DNA of 44,381 nucleotides from Nevskia sp. (GTDB taxonomy: Bacteria > Pseudomonadota > Gammaproteobacteria > Nevskiales > Nevskiaceae). The notes beneath the pieces are model-generated. The model saw only the letters and a program-made list of their open reading frames with translations. It ran no database searches and had not been told where the DNA came from. Shown one piece after another: positions 23,173 through 31,831 of the stretch; the stretch's first letter is position 1; every line of letters begins with the position of its first letter. The position numbers and the translations under genes are program-made. The stretch spans positions 1 to 44,381 of the forward strand of contig JALNYU010000030.1 of assembly GCA_023229645.1 (NCBI GenBank), written 5' to 3'.

Positions 23173-24591
23173 CTATGCCAGCACCGGCAGGCGGAGCACG
23201 ACGCGCAGGCCGCCGCCTTCGGCATTCGTGGCTTCAGCAACGCCGCCGTGGGCCAGGGCGATGCGTGTGACGATGGCGAGGCCGAGGCCGTGACCTTCGG
23301 CGCGGGCGGCGTTGCTGCCGCGGAAGAACGGCCGGAACAGCGCTGCCAGCTCGGCTTCCGGTACGCCCGGGCCGTGGTCGCGGATTTCGATTTCAAGCTC
23401 GGCGCCGACGCGCCGCAGTTCGATATCGATGCTGCTGTTGTCGTCGCTGAATTTGATTGCGTTCGACAGCAGGTTATCGAGCGCGCGTTCCAGTAGCGTC
23501 ACGCTGCCGTTGCAGGCCGGTGTCGCCAGCGTTTTCAGCTGTAGGCGGATGTGGCGCGGGTCGGCTTCGACCTTGGCCGCGGCGACGCGGCTGTTCAGCA
23601 GCGCGGCGCAGTCCACGGCTTCTAGCGTCATGCCCGGCAGTTGCGCTTCCATGCGCGATAGCGCCAGCGCTTCGCCGATGATGCGGTCGAGCCGGGCGAT
23701 TTCGCGTTCAGCGCGTTCGAAATGCGGCGCGGCTTCGCTACTGGCGCCGCGCTGGGCGAGATCGAGCAGCAGATTCAGGCGTGCCAACGGCGAGCGCAGC
23801 TCGTGAGAAACGTCTTGCAGCACGGCCCGTTCTTGGGCGACGAGCGCTTCGATGCGCCCGGCCATGCTATCGAACCCGGCAGACAGGCGGCCGAGTTCAT
23901 CGCCGCGCCGGCTCCAACGCGGGCCGACGCGGGCGCTGAGTTCGCCGGCCGCCATGCGCTGTGTCGCGGCGTACAAAGCGGCGACTGGCCGGGAAATATT
24001 GCGGGCGATCCACCAGCCGAGCACGCCGATGACGAGCACCGACAACAGCACCTGCACCAGCAGCAATTGCTCGATGCGCGGGTGCGGCGGCCGCGGGCCG
24101 CGGAAGCCGATGAAGCGGCGTGCGATGCTGTCCGAGCCGGTCACCGTCGTCGCTGAAATCCACAGGCCAGGGCGGGGTTCTAGGCTGAGGTCGCCGGATT
24201 CGTGCACCAGCCGGTCAAACACCGAGCCTTCGGGAAACGGCGGCGGGAAGGCATCAGCCGGCGGCGGGCCGTTGCGGTCATCTGGCGGCTGGCCGAGCGG
24301 CCGCGGTAGACGCAGATTGGGGCCGAGCAGGCTGCGGCCGTTTTCGAGCAGCTGGACGATGATGCCTTCTTTGCGCCGGATGTCATCCGCCCAACGCCGT
24401 AAGCCGTCCTGCCCGCCATCGATGTAGGCGCGATTGGTGTCGCGCGCGAGTTCCGGCCAGTCCGGCGTATTGCTGTAGACGTTCCGCGCCAAGCGTTCGG
24501 TGACGGCGACGCTGACCAGCAGCGTGACGATATTGGCGGCGCAAAACCAGATCAGCAGCCGGCCGTAGAGGTTGCGCAGCGGCGATTTCAT
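23173..24591 (-). CDS. cpxA: CpxA-like sensor histidine kinase
   Basis: The 472-residue kinase has an N-terminal span (LLIWFCAANIVTLLVSVAV), a ~150-residue periplasmic domain rich in Pro, and a second span (LLLVQVLLSVLVIGVLGWW). Next are HAMP (RNISRPVAALYAATQRMAAG), HisKA with the phospho-His in LQDVSHELRSPLARL, and an ATPase with NLLSNAIKF, RDHGPGVP and GHGLGLAIV. Linked genes point to a Cpx-type envelope stress sensor: an OmpR-class regulator, a divergent Spy/CpxP-like gene and a CpxR-type box. Its start overlaps the regulator stop by four bases. RstB-like sensors are an alternative. Confidence 0.85.
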   Translation of the reverse strand: MKSPLRNLYGRLLIWFCAANIVTLLVSVAVTERLARNVYSNTPDWPELARDTNRAYIDGGQDGLRRWADDIRRKEGIIVQLLENGRSLLGPNLRLPRPLGQPPDDRNGPPPADAFPPPFPEGSVFDRLVHESGDLSLEPRPGLWISATTVTGSDSIARRFIGFRGPRPPHPRIEQLLLVQVLLSVLVIGVLGWWIARNISRPVAALYAATQRMAAGELSARVGPRWSRRGDELGRLSAGFDSMAGRIEALVAQERAVLQDVSHELRSPLARLNLLLDLAQRGASSEAAPHFERAEREIARLDRIIGEALALSRMEAQLPGMTLEAVDCAALLNSRVAAAKVEADPRHIRLQLKTLATPACNGSVTLLERALDNLLSNAIKFSDDNSSIDIELRRVGAELEIEIRDHGPGVPEAELAALFRPFFRGSNAARAEGHGLGLAIVTRIALAHGGVAEATNAEGGGLRVVLRLPVLA

Positions 24592-25277
24592 GGCGCGACG
24601 ATCAGCTGATAGCCAAGCCCACGGACGGATTCGATGCCCGGCGCGGTGTCGGATGCTTCCGCTAGTTTTTTACGCAGCCGGCTGATGTGGACATCAACGC
24701 TGCGGTCAAAGCGTTCGATCTCGCGGCCGAGGCCTTCGCGCGTCAATAAGGCTTTATCGACGATCTGCCCCGGCCGTGTGGCCAGCGCCAACAGCAGTGA
24801 ATACTCGGCGCCGGTTAGCTCCAATACTTGGGCGCCGATCAGCGCGCGGCGCTGCGCCGGTTCCAACAACAGGCAGCCGAGCTGCAGCGTTTCCGGCACG
24901 GACGGCAATACCGGCGGCCGTAGGCGTGCGCGCACCCGGGCCAGCAGTTCGCGCGGCAGGCAGGGCTTGGCGAGGTAGTCGTCAGCGCCGAGTTCGAGGC
25001 CGATGACGCGGTCCACCGGCTCGCCGCGCGCCGACAGCATGATCACTGGCAGGCCATGTTTGCTGCGCAGGTCGCGCAGCGTGTCGAGGCCGTCGCGGCC
25101 CGGCATCATGATGTCGAGGATCAATAAATCGGGTCGCGTGGCAGCCGCGGCGATGCGCCCGAGCGCGGCGGCACCATCGTGCACGGTGTCAACGTGGTAG
25201 CCCTCGCGGCTGAGATAATCGGCGAGCAGCGCGCAGAGTTCGCGGTCGTCGTCGGCGATGAGTATGCGGTGGTCCAT
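24588..25277 (-). CDS. cpxR: CpxR-like response regulator (OmpR class)
   Basis: The 229-residue protein has a receiver with LIADDDRELCALL, phosphoacceptor Asp in LLILDIMMPGRDG and Lys in DDYLAKPCLPRELLARVRAR. The winged-helix output contains LTGAEYSLLLALATRPGQIV, SVDVHISRLRKKL and SVRGLGYQLI. It is translationally coupled to the kinase gene. The GTAAA-N5-GTAAA box upstream of its start is the site type CpxR binds, consistent with control of both its own operon and the divergent spy-like gene. Confidence 0.9.
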   Translation of the reverse strand: MDHRILIADDDRELCALLADYLSREGYHVDTVHDGAAALGRIAAAATRPDLLILDIMMPGRDGLDTLRDLRSKHGLPVIMLSARGEPVDRVIGLELGADDYLAKPCLPRELLARVRARLRPPVLPSVPETLQLGCLLLEPAQRRALIGAQVLELTGAEYSLLLALATRPGQIVDKALLTREGLGREIERFDRSVDVHISRLRKKLAEASDTAPGIESVRGLGYQLIVAP

Positions 25278-25327
25278 GGTGGTACTGTCGATCCCCGTCG
25301 GCTGTCATGCAAGGCCGTGCCGCACGC

Positions 25328-25342
25328 TTTACGGATCTTTAC
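25328..25342 (-). promoter_or_regulatory. CpxR-type box (GTAAA-N5-GTAAA)
   Basis: The plus strand reads TTTACGGATCTTTAC, which on the minus strand is GTAAAGATCCGTAAA, an exact direct repeat of the CpxR half-site with the usual 5-base spacer. It lies 51 bases upstream of the cpxR-like start and 77 bases upstream of the spy-like start, in the intergenic region they share. Confidence 0.8.
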
Positions 25343-25418
25343 TGCGGTGCAACCGTTCGCGACGCGGAACCGGCGTTCAATATCGCCGTGTTCCCCAACT
25401 GCTAATGGAGTTTCTCAG

Positions 25419-25868
25419 ATGAACCGTAAAAACCTAAAACTGCCGGCGTTCTTGCTTGCCGGATTGCTTGCGGCGCCGCTATTTGTTGCTGCTCAAGAAG
25501 GGCCGTTCCGCGGCGAGCACGGCCCGCACGGCGGCCCGTTTATTCATGAGCTGCAGTCGCTAGATCTGACCGATACGCAGCGCACGACGATCAAGGCTTA
25601 TGTTGAGGCCGCACGTGCGCAGGCCCGCACTAGCTCCGAGTCGCTTCATCCGTTGCACCGGGCGTTTGAAACCGCGGCACCGACCAGCGCCGGCTACAGC
25701 ACGGTGGTGACGCAGCTTGCGGACGCCGAAGCCGCCGCGGCCCGTGAACGCGTGCAAATGCAGGCCGCACTACGCGCCCAGATTTACGCAGTGCTGACCG
25801 ACACCCAGAAGGCCAAGCTGGCCAGCGATCTGGCCAGCTTGCCGGAGCCGACGCGGCGCGGCCGCTAA
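25419..25868 (+). CDS. Spy/CpxP-family periplasmic protein
   Basis: The 149-residue product has a signal peptide (MNRKNLKLPAFLLAGLLAAP, cleavage expected after VAA) and two LTxxQ motifs, LTDTQRTTI at about 50 and LTDTQKAKL at about 127. These define the Spy/CpxP periplasmic chaperone/sensor family. The His/Gly-rich mature start (EHGPHGG) may bind metal. GGAG precedes the ATG by seven bases. It is divergent from cpxRA-like genes with a CpxR box between them, matching the usual cpxP arrangement. Confidence 0.88.
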   Translation: MNRKNLKLPAFLLAGLLAAPLFVAAQEGPFRGEHGPHGGPFIHELQSLDLTDTQRTTIKAYVEAARAQARTSSESLHPLHRAFETAAPTSAGYSTVVTQLADAEAAAARERVQMQAALRAQIYAVLTDTQKAKLASDLASLPEPTRRGR

Positions 25869-25913
25869 CGTCGATGCCGTGTAAACCGACGCCGGCGCAA
25901 AACGTCGGCGTTG

Positions 25914-27044
25914 TTATTTCTGCTGCCAGCTCTGGTGATAGGCGTCCCACTCGACGCTGGCCACGGCCGGGTCGATATCCAGCGCGTCGCGGGTATCGAT
26001 CATCACCGCGTATTCATCGGTCGCGGCCTTGCTCTGTACCAGCATTTTGCCGAGCGCTTTCGGGTGCGGTCCGTGCGTGAAGCCGCAGGGATGCAGCGTG
26101 ATCATGCCGGGGTGGATGTTGTCACGACTGAAGAAATCCCCGGCGTGATAGAAAATCACTTCGTCGAAATCATCGTTGTTGTGGAAGAACGGCACCTTGA
26201 TCGCGCCCGGATCGGTCTCGAACGGCCGCGGCACGAAGGTGCAGACCACAAAACGATTGGCGATGAACGTGGTGTGCGCGCTCGGCGGCAGGTGGTAGCG
26301 GTGCGAGACCAGCGGCCGGATATCGCGAACGTTGATCCGCACCGGGTGCAGCGAACCGTGCCAGCCGACGGCATCCAGCGGGTTGTAGGGATACGTAACC
26401 GTCGACACCAGATTGCGCCGCTTGATCGCCACCCGCCAAGTGCCAGGCTCGGCGGCCTGCGCTTTGAACGCCTCGTCGAGGTGCGGCAGATCCAGCATCG
26501 CCGGGTCGAAGATCGCGTGCTCACCGACCATACCCTTGTCTGGCAGTTGATAGCTGCTATTCGTGGCTTCAATCAACAAAAGCTGCATCGGCGCGGTGAT
26601 GGCCAAGCGCCACATCGTGCCGCGCGGCAGTACCACGTAATCGCCGGGGGCGATGGCGAGATGGCCGTAATCGCAATATAAATCGCCGCTGCCGGCGTGA
26701 ACGAATAGCAGCTCGTCGCCATCGGCATTGCGCACCAGGTGATCCATCGATTTAGCACAAGTCCAGAACCGAAACCGGCAATGGGCGTTATGCAGCAAAA
26801 GGCTGGCGTTCCACGGCGAGGCGCCATCGGCCGGAAGCTTGGTGCAGTCAAATGCACGCGGCCGCAGCGGTCCTTCCCAGCTCGACCAACCGGTTGGCGG
26901 ACGCGGGTGAATCATATGCGTCGCCGGCCCGAAAAACCCTTCCTTGCCCAACTCGCGCTCAACCGTGCCCGGCGGCAGATCGGCGTGCGCCTGGCGCGAG
27001 GCCAAGCCTTCAACGTGTGGGATTTGTATCCATTTGCGACTCAT
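25914..27044 (-). CDS. hmgA: Homogentisate 1,2-dioxygenase
   Basis: This iron enzyme opens the homogentisate ring to maleylacetoacetate. The 376-residue product is a short form of the family. The signature C-terminal region is present: VVCTFVPRPFETDPGAIKVP, FFHNNDDFDEVIFYHAGDFF and MITLHPCGFTHGPHPKA, which hold the Fe-ligating His and Glu residues. GAGGAG lies eight bases before the ATG. It converges with the spy-like gene and lies downstream of fic on the same strand. Confidence 0.92.
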   Translation of the reverse strand: MSRKWIQIPHVEGLASRQAHADLPPGTVERELGKEGFFGPATHMIHPRPPTGWSSWEGPLRPRAFDCTKLPADGASPWNASLLLHNAHCRFRFWTCAKSMDHLVRNADGDELLFVHAGSGDLYCDYGHLAIAPGDYVVLPRGTMWRLAITAPMQLLLIEATNSSYQLPDKGMVGEHAIFDPAMLDLPHLDEAFKAQAAEPGTWRVAIKRRNLVSTVTYPYNPLDAVGWHGSLHPVRINVRDIRPLVSHRYHLPPSAHTTFIANRFVVCTFVPRPFETDPGAIKVPFFHNNDDFDEVIFYHAGDFFSRDNIHPGMITLHPCGFTHGPHPKALGKMLVQSKAATDEYAVMIDTRDALDIDPAVASVEWDAYHQSWQQK

Positions 27045-27189
27045 CGGACGCTCCTCGAATTGTTGTCTGCCAGCGCCTTATTGGCGGGCTTCTTTATCGA
27101 ATTAGTGTATGCCGATGCACTGAGCGGGCGCTTGAAGCGCCGCTTTTACCCGGCGCATTGCGAGCGTTTACGGCGGTCTATGCGGCTGA

Positions 27190-28323
27190 TCAAGACGTTT
27201 CGTTACTTACGCTGTTGTCGTAGAGGGCGATGTCGTTGCTGTCTCGCGTTAACAAGTCGGCGAACTTGGGATGGATGAAGAGTTTTTCGCGGCCAATTTT
27301 CAGTTCTTGCAAAATGCCGGCGTCGACCAGCGTCTTGAGGTAGACCGAGGCGGTTTGGCGTTGCGCAATGCCGGTACCGATGACGCCCTGAATGCGGCAA
27401 TACGGTTGTACGAAAATCACCTCCAATAATTCGCGGCTATAGATTTTCGGCATCGCGGTACGCGCGTAATTAACGGTGTGCTGGATCAGTTGGGTAATCG
27501 CGTGAATCTTGTCGGTGGTCCATACCGCGGTTTCGGCCACGGCGTCGAGCATGTAGACGATCCAGTCTTCCCAGGCGCCGTTGCCTGTCACGCCGTTTAG
27601 CAGCCGGTAGTAGTCGGCGCGGTGCTTAAGGATGTAGCGGGACAGGTAAAGCACCGGAAGGTCGAGCAGATTTTCCGAAATCAGGAACAGCAGGTTCAGA
27701 ATGCGTCCGGTACGACCGTTGCCGTCGGCGAACGGATGAATCGCTTCGAACTGGTAGTGCCCGACCGCCATGCGCACCAGCGGATCAATGTCGGGGTGTT
27801 CGTGGAGAAAGCGCTCCCAATTCGCGAGCTTGTCGCGAATCAGGGTTTCGCCGACCGGCGGGGTGTAGATGGTCTCGCCCGTCTCACGATTGCGGAGCGC
27901 CGTGCCTGGAACGCGGCGGATCGCCATTTCGCGGCCTTTGATCCGGCTGCAGACTTTTTCCGCCGTTGCGGTTGAAAGCGGGCGCTCGTGCAGCGCCTTA
28001 AAACCTTCGCTCAGTGCGGTGCGGTAGCGCAGTGCTTCTTTGGTTTGTGGGTCAGCGCTATCGTCATCGAACTGAGCGTGGCGAAACAATGCGTCTGCCG
28101 TGGTAACGATGTTCTCGATTTCCGAGCTCGCTTGCGCTTCCAACAACGGGATGGTGTTAATCAGCACCGCCGGGTTGGGAATGAGTCCGGTGGCTTCTTT
28201 TAGCGCGCCGAGTGCCGCGCGTGCGCGAATGCAGGCTTTCAGTACACGTCTAGATTCGATGTCCGCGGCCGGCGGCAACGGCGGCAGTGCATCGTAAGGC
28301 TGCGAAGGATTAAATCCGATCAT
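27190..28323 (-). CDS. Fic-family AMP transferase (class II, self-inhibiting)
   Basis: The 377-residue product has a Fic N-terminal helical region with the inhibitory motif S66-SEI-E70-N71 ([S/T]xxxE[G/N]). The Fic core carries the complete catalytic motif HPFADGNGRTGR (196-207), and a C-terminal winged helix (QPYCRIQGVIGTGIAQRQTA, LKTLVDAGILQELKIGREKL) follows. Fic enzymes usually transfer AMP to target hydroxyls; the N-terminal Glu70 would block ATP and confer class II regulation. The ATG is the only reasonable start, yet no Shine-Dalgarno precedes it and the upstream bases belong to a palindrome array. It splits the tyrosine catabolic block, suggesting later insertion. The winged helix could bind the array (inference). 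Confidence 0.92.
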   Translation of the reverse strand: MIGFNPSQPYDALPPLPPAADIESRRVLKACIRARAALGALKEATGLIPNPAVLINTIPLLEAQASSEIENIVTTADALFRHAQFDDDSADPQTKEALRYRTALSEGFKALHERPLSTATAEKVCSRIKGREMAIRRVPGTALRNRETGETIYTPPVGETLIRDKLANWERFLHEHPDIDPLVRMAVGHYQFEAIHPFADGNGRTGRILNLLFLISENLLDLPVLYLSRYILKHRADYYRLLNGVTGNGAWEDWIVYMLDAVAETAVWTTDKIHAITQLIQHTVNYARTAMPKIYSRELLEVIFVQPYCRIQGVIGTGIAQRQTASVYLKTLVDAGILQELKIGREKLFIHPKFADLLTRDSNDIALYDNSVSNETS

Positions 28324-28324
28324 A

Positions 28325-28552
28325 TGTCGATAAAATTAAATTTATTCGACATATTACGAGGTCGTGTCGATCACGTCGACATGTTCGCTCAATCTGTCGA
28401 CGAAATTCGTTTCCGTCGACAGATGACTGCGGTGGCGCTACGTTGGCGTTTAATGTGTCGATAAAAACTAATTTATTCGACAGGTTTCGCGCTTATGTCG
28501 ATCGCATCGACCTATTTCGGCGATACGTCGACAAAATCCGTTTCTGCCGACG
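28325..28552. promoter_or_regulatory. Duplicated array of six TGTCGA/TCGACA palindromes upstream of fic
   Basis: Six palindromes of TGTCGA and TCGACA occur in two units of three. Unit 1: 28325-28351 (15-base spacer), 28365-28381 (5-base spacer) and 28395-28421 (15-base spacer). Unit 2 repeats the same spacers and offsets at 28456-28482, 28496-28512 and 28526-28552, exactly 131 bases later. The first half-site ends one base before the fic start codon. Half-sites within a palindrome are 21 or 11 bases apart, so they face one side of the helix. Spacer sequences are partly conserved between units (CGAAATTCGTTTCCG against CAAAATCCGTTTCTG). A multi-site operator, probably for fic, is the simplest reading; the binding protein is unknown. 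Confidence 0.75.
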
Positions 28553-28566
28553 TATGCCTAGGCGTA

Positions 28567-29643
28567 TTACGCCGTCTCAGCTTTCAAAACTCCACGTTTG
28601 ATCTGATCTTCTTCAATCGACTCGAATAGCGCTTTGAAATTGCCTTCGCCGAAGCCTTCGTTGCCTTTGCGTTGGATGATTTCGAAGAAGATTGGGCCGA
28701 TTACGGTGCTGGTGAAGATTTGCAGCAGGATGCCCTCCACCGGGGCGCCATCGATCAGGATGCGCAGTTCGCGCAGCCGGGCCAGATGTTCGCCGTGGTT
28801 GGGTACGCGGGCGTCGGTTTTGTCGTAGTAGGTATCCGGCGTATCCATGAATACGACGCCGCGGTCGCGCAGGGCTTTGACGGTTTCGTAGATGTTGTCG
28901 GTGCTCAGCGCTAGATGCTGGATGCCTTCGCCGCGGTAGTCGCGGATGAATTCGGCGATTTGGGATTTATCGTCGGCGCTTTCGTTGATCGGAATGCGGA
29001 GCTTGCCGCAGGGGCTGGTCATCGCCCGCGAGACTAAGCCGGTGAGCTTGCCTTCGATATCGAAGTAGCGGATTTCGCGGAAGTTGCCGATGCGCTCGTA
29101 GAAACCGGCCCAGACGTCCATATTGCCTTTGGCGACGTTGTGGGTCAGGTGGTCGAGCTGTTTCAGGCCAACGCCTTGCGGCTGCTGTTCGGCGCCGTCG
29201 ATTGCGACGAAATCGACATCGTAAATCGTCCGTTCGCCGTAGCGGTCGATGAAATACAGCACGCTGTTGCCGATGCCGTAGACCGCCGGCAGGTTGAGTT
29301 CCATAAAGCCAGGGCGGGTGTCGAATGGCACGGCGCCTTGGGCAACGGCGTGTTGGAAAGCGGCCGGTGCATCTTTTACCCGCCAGCCCATCGCGCAGGC
29401 GCTAGGCCCGTGGGCGATCGCGAACTGGGCGAAATGCGTATACGGCGTGCCGTTGACGAGGAAGTTGATATCGCCCTGGCGGAACAGCGTGACGTCTTTA
29501 CTGCGGTGGCGGGCGACGGCGGTAAAGCCGAGCAGCCCAAACAGCGCGTGCAATTGTTCGACGCCGGCTTTGGTCGGCGCGGTGAATTCAACGAACTCGA
29601 AGCCGTCGGTCTGCAACGGGTTGATCAGATGAGTGGGGTTCAT
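28567..29643 (-). CDS. hpd: 4-hydroxyphenylpyruvate dioxygenase
   Basis: HPPD converts 4-hydroxyphenylpyruvate to homogentisate with Fe(II) and O2. The 358-residue product has the three iron ligands: His in LDHLTHNV, His in GIQHLALSTDNIY and Glu in GPIFFEIIQRKG. C-terminal motifs GFGEGNFKALFESIE and DQIKRGVL are diagnostic. It lies 46 bases downstream of phhA on the same strand, a natural operon of successive steps. Confidence 0.96.
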   Translation of the reverse strand: MNPTHLINPLQTDGFEFVEFTAPTKAGVEQLHALFGLLGFTAVARHRSKDVTLFRQGDINFLVNGTPYTHFAQFAIAHGPSACAMGWRVKDAPAAFQHAVAQGAVPFDTRPGFMELNLPAVYGIGNSVLYFIDRYGERTIYDVDFVAIDGAEQQPQGVGLKQLDHLTHNVAKGNMDVWAGFYERIGNFREIRYFDIEGKLTGLVSRAMTSPCGKLRIPINESADDKSQIAEFIRDYRGEGIQHLALSTDNIYETVKALRDRGVVFMDTPDTYYDKTDARVPNHGEHLARLRELRILIDGAPVEGILLQIFTSTVIGPIFFEIIQRKGNEGFGEGNFKALFESIEEDQIKRGVLKAETA

Positions 29644-29689
29644 GAAACAGCTCCTGCAAGGCTCGGCGCGCGGCCGAGCGGTTCAACAA

Positions 29690-30520
29690 TTAAGCCGCCA
29701 GATTCTTGATCGGGCGGATCGCTTCCACGGTTGCGGATTTCGGCGGGAATAGCGGCGGGAATAAGCCGAGCCGCTTGGCCTCGGTAACTTGCGCCATGAT
29801 GTCGGTATGGGTCAGCGCGTGCAGCTCGCGTAAATCTTCAAGCACGTAGTACAGCGGCTGCATGATGTCGATGCGATACGGCGTGCGTAGCGCATCGACG
29901 ATATTGAAGCGTTTGCGCTGTGGTTTATCGCTGATCGCGTACTCGGTTTCGCCGATGGACGACAACACGCCGCCGCCGTAGATGTGCAGCGCTTCGCCGG
30001 GTTTTTGCAGCAGCCCGAATTCCACCGTGAACCAATACATCCGCGCCAAAAACACCCGGTCTTCCTTGCTGGCGGCGAGGCCGAGCTTGCCGTAGATATG
30101 CGTGAATTCGGCGAAGTCCGGGTGCGTCAGCAGCGGCGTATGGCCGAAGATCTCGTGAAAGATGTCGGGTTCTTGCAGGTAATCCAGCTCTTCCCGGGTG
30201 CGGACGAACGTCGCCGCCGGGAATTTTTTATCGGCCAGCAACGCGAAGAATTCCGAGAACGGAATCAAGGCCGGCACATAGGCCACTTCCCAGCCGGTCT
30301 CACGCCGTAGCCGCCGCGAAACCTCGGGCAGCTGCGGGACGCGGTCCTTCGGTAGATTGAGTAAATCCAGGCCTTGGATGAATTCGTCGCAGGCGCGGCC
30401 GGCGATGGCTTTTTCCTGCCGCGCGTACAGCTCGGCCCAGATTTCGTTTTCTGCATCGGTGTAGCGGACAATTCCGGATGCATCCGGCAGCCGCGATGTG
30501 TAATTGGATTGCTTCGCCAT
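29690..30520 (-). CDS. phhA: Phenylalanine 4-hydroxylase
   Basis: This pterin-dependent iron enzyme converts phenylalanine to tyrosine. Starting at MAKQSNYTSRLPDASG (276 residues), it has the iron-binding HEIFGHTPLL with both His residues, the downstream Glu in YWFTVEFGLLQ, and GGGVLSSIGETEYA. GGAGGAACC directly precedes the ATG at 30520, which is preferred over an in-frame ATG seven codons upstream. First gene of the phhA-hpd block. Confidence 0.95.
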   Translation of the reverse strand: MAKQSNYTSRLPDASGIVRYTDAENEIWAELYARQEKAIAGRACDEFIQGLDLLNLPKDRVPQLPEVSRRLRRETGWEVAYVPALIPFSEFFALLADKKFPAATFVRTREELDYLQEPDIFHEIFGHTPLLTHPDFAEFTHIYGKLGLAASKEDRVFLARMYWFTVEFGLLQKPGEALHIYGGGVLSSIGETEYAISDKPQRKRFNIVDALRTPYRIDIMQPLYYVLEDLRELHALTHTDIMAQVTEAKRLGLFPPLFPPKSATVEAIRPIKNLAA

Positions 30521-30611
30521 GGTTCCTCCAGCGGCTCGCATTGATATGCCGCCACTTTAGCGCGAAGCGCCTACCCGCTGCCGCCGCGTGCATGGCTGAC
30601 GGCAAAACGCG

Positions 30612-30640
30612 ACAAAAAACCGCGGGATGCGCTGCGGTTT
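30612..30640 (-). terminator. Intrinsic terminator of pip
   Basis: On the minus strand AAACCGC, a 10-base loop and GCGGTTT are followed by TTTG, forming a 7-bp stem and T-tract about 45 bases past the pip stop codon. It separates pip from phhA. Confidence 0.65.
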
Positions 30641-30682
30641 ATCGCCCGATCAAAGATTCAGCGGGGTGCCTTGGCGAGTACG

Positions 30683-31630
30683 TTACAGCCGGCCGAACCG
30701 ATCTGCCGCTTCGATCAGCCGGCTCAACGTGCCGGTTTCGCTGGCTGCGTGGCCGGCGTCGGCGACCACTTGTAGCTCGGCTTCCGGCCACGCGCGGTGT
30801 AGATCCCAGGCCGATTTCATCGGGCAGACCACGTCATATCGGCCTTGCACGATGACGCCCGGAATATGGCGAATCTTGTGCGCGTCTTCGAGAATTTGAT
30901 TCGGGTTGCGAAAGAAACCGCCGTTGACGAAGTAATGGCATTCAATGCGGGCAAAGGCTTCGGCGAAGCTATCGCCGCCGTAACGGGCCACCATATCGGT
31001 ACTCGGAATCAGCTTACTGGTCGCGCCTTCCCAGATGCTCCAGCTGCGCGCGGCTTCGCGCCGAATCTCGGCGTTTTCACTGGTTAGCCGGCGGTGGTAG
31101 GCGGCAACAAGATCGCCGCGTTCGGAAACCGGAATCGGTGCGATGAAATGCTCCCAGGCATCCGGGTACAGCCAGTGGCAGCCTTCCTGATAAAACCAGC
31201 GGATTTCTTCCGGGCGCAACAGGAAGATGCCGCGCAGAATCAGCGCCAGCGTACGTGCCGGGTGGGTTTCAGCGTAGGCCAGCGCCAGCGTCGAGCCCCA
31301 GGAGCCGCCGAACACCACCCAGGCGTCGATCCCGAGCTGGCTGCGGATGGTTTCCATATCCGCGACTAGATCCCAGGTCGTGTTCTCGCGTAGTTCCGCA
31401 TACGGCGTGCTTTTGCCGCAGCCGCGTTGATCGAACAAAACGATGCGATACAGCTTCGGATCAAAAAATTGCCGATGCCACGCCTCGCAGCCGCCGCCCG
31501 GCCCGCCGTGGACAAAAACCACGGCCTTGCCCTCGGGGTTGCCGCTTTCCTCGGCATATATTTCATGCAGCTCGGAAACTTTGATGCGGTGCGTGCGGTA
31601 CGGCTCAATCGGCAAATAGGGGCGGGCCAT
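30683..31630 (-). CDS. pip: Proline iminopeptidase
   Basis: This alpha/beta-hydrolase removes N-terminal proline from peptides. The 315-residue product has the oxyanion region HGGPGGGC, YRIVLFDQRGCGKSTPY, the nucleophile Ser in GGSWGSTLALAYAETHP, Asp in GRYDVVCP and His in ADAGHAASE. Length and motifs fit the single-domain bacterial Pip (peptidase family S33). Cytoplasmic, with no signal peptide. Confidence 0.94.
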   Translation of the reverse strand: MARPYLPIEPYRTHRIKVSELHEIYAEESGNPEGKAVVFVHGGPGGGCEAWHRQFFDPKLYRIVLFDQRGCGKSTPYAELRENTTWDLVADMETIRSQLGIDAWVVFGGSWGSTLALAYAETHPARTLALILRGIFLLRPEEIRWFYQEGCHWLYPDAWEHFIAPIPVSERGDLVAAYHRRLTSENAEIRREAARSWSIWEGATSKLIPSTDMVARYGGDSFAEAFARIECHYFVNGGFFRNPNQILEDAHKIRHIPGVIVQGRYDVVCPMKSAWDLHRAWPEAELQVVADAGHAASETGTLSRLIEAADRFGRL

Positions 31631-31831
31631 GGAGGGCTACGAAAATGAGGACGATGGGCTAGCTTAACCGGATGTCACATAGCGTTCACGAAACGATGTT
31701 TTGCCGTTACCGGTGACGACTGTGTACGGCCGTCAGTCCGACCGTAAAAAAGTCCGGAAATTCATTGCTGTGGCATGCCCCCTGCGATAGCATCAAACCG
31801 ACCTGGGGCTACTTTTACACGGTGTACTAAC

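Noticed and set aside
28325..28552. Possible CRISPR array
   Set aside because: The repeated units are short palindromes with two fixed spacer lengths, and the spacers are similar between units. There is no constant repeat with unique spacers and no cas gene.
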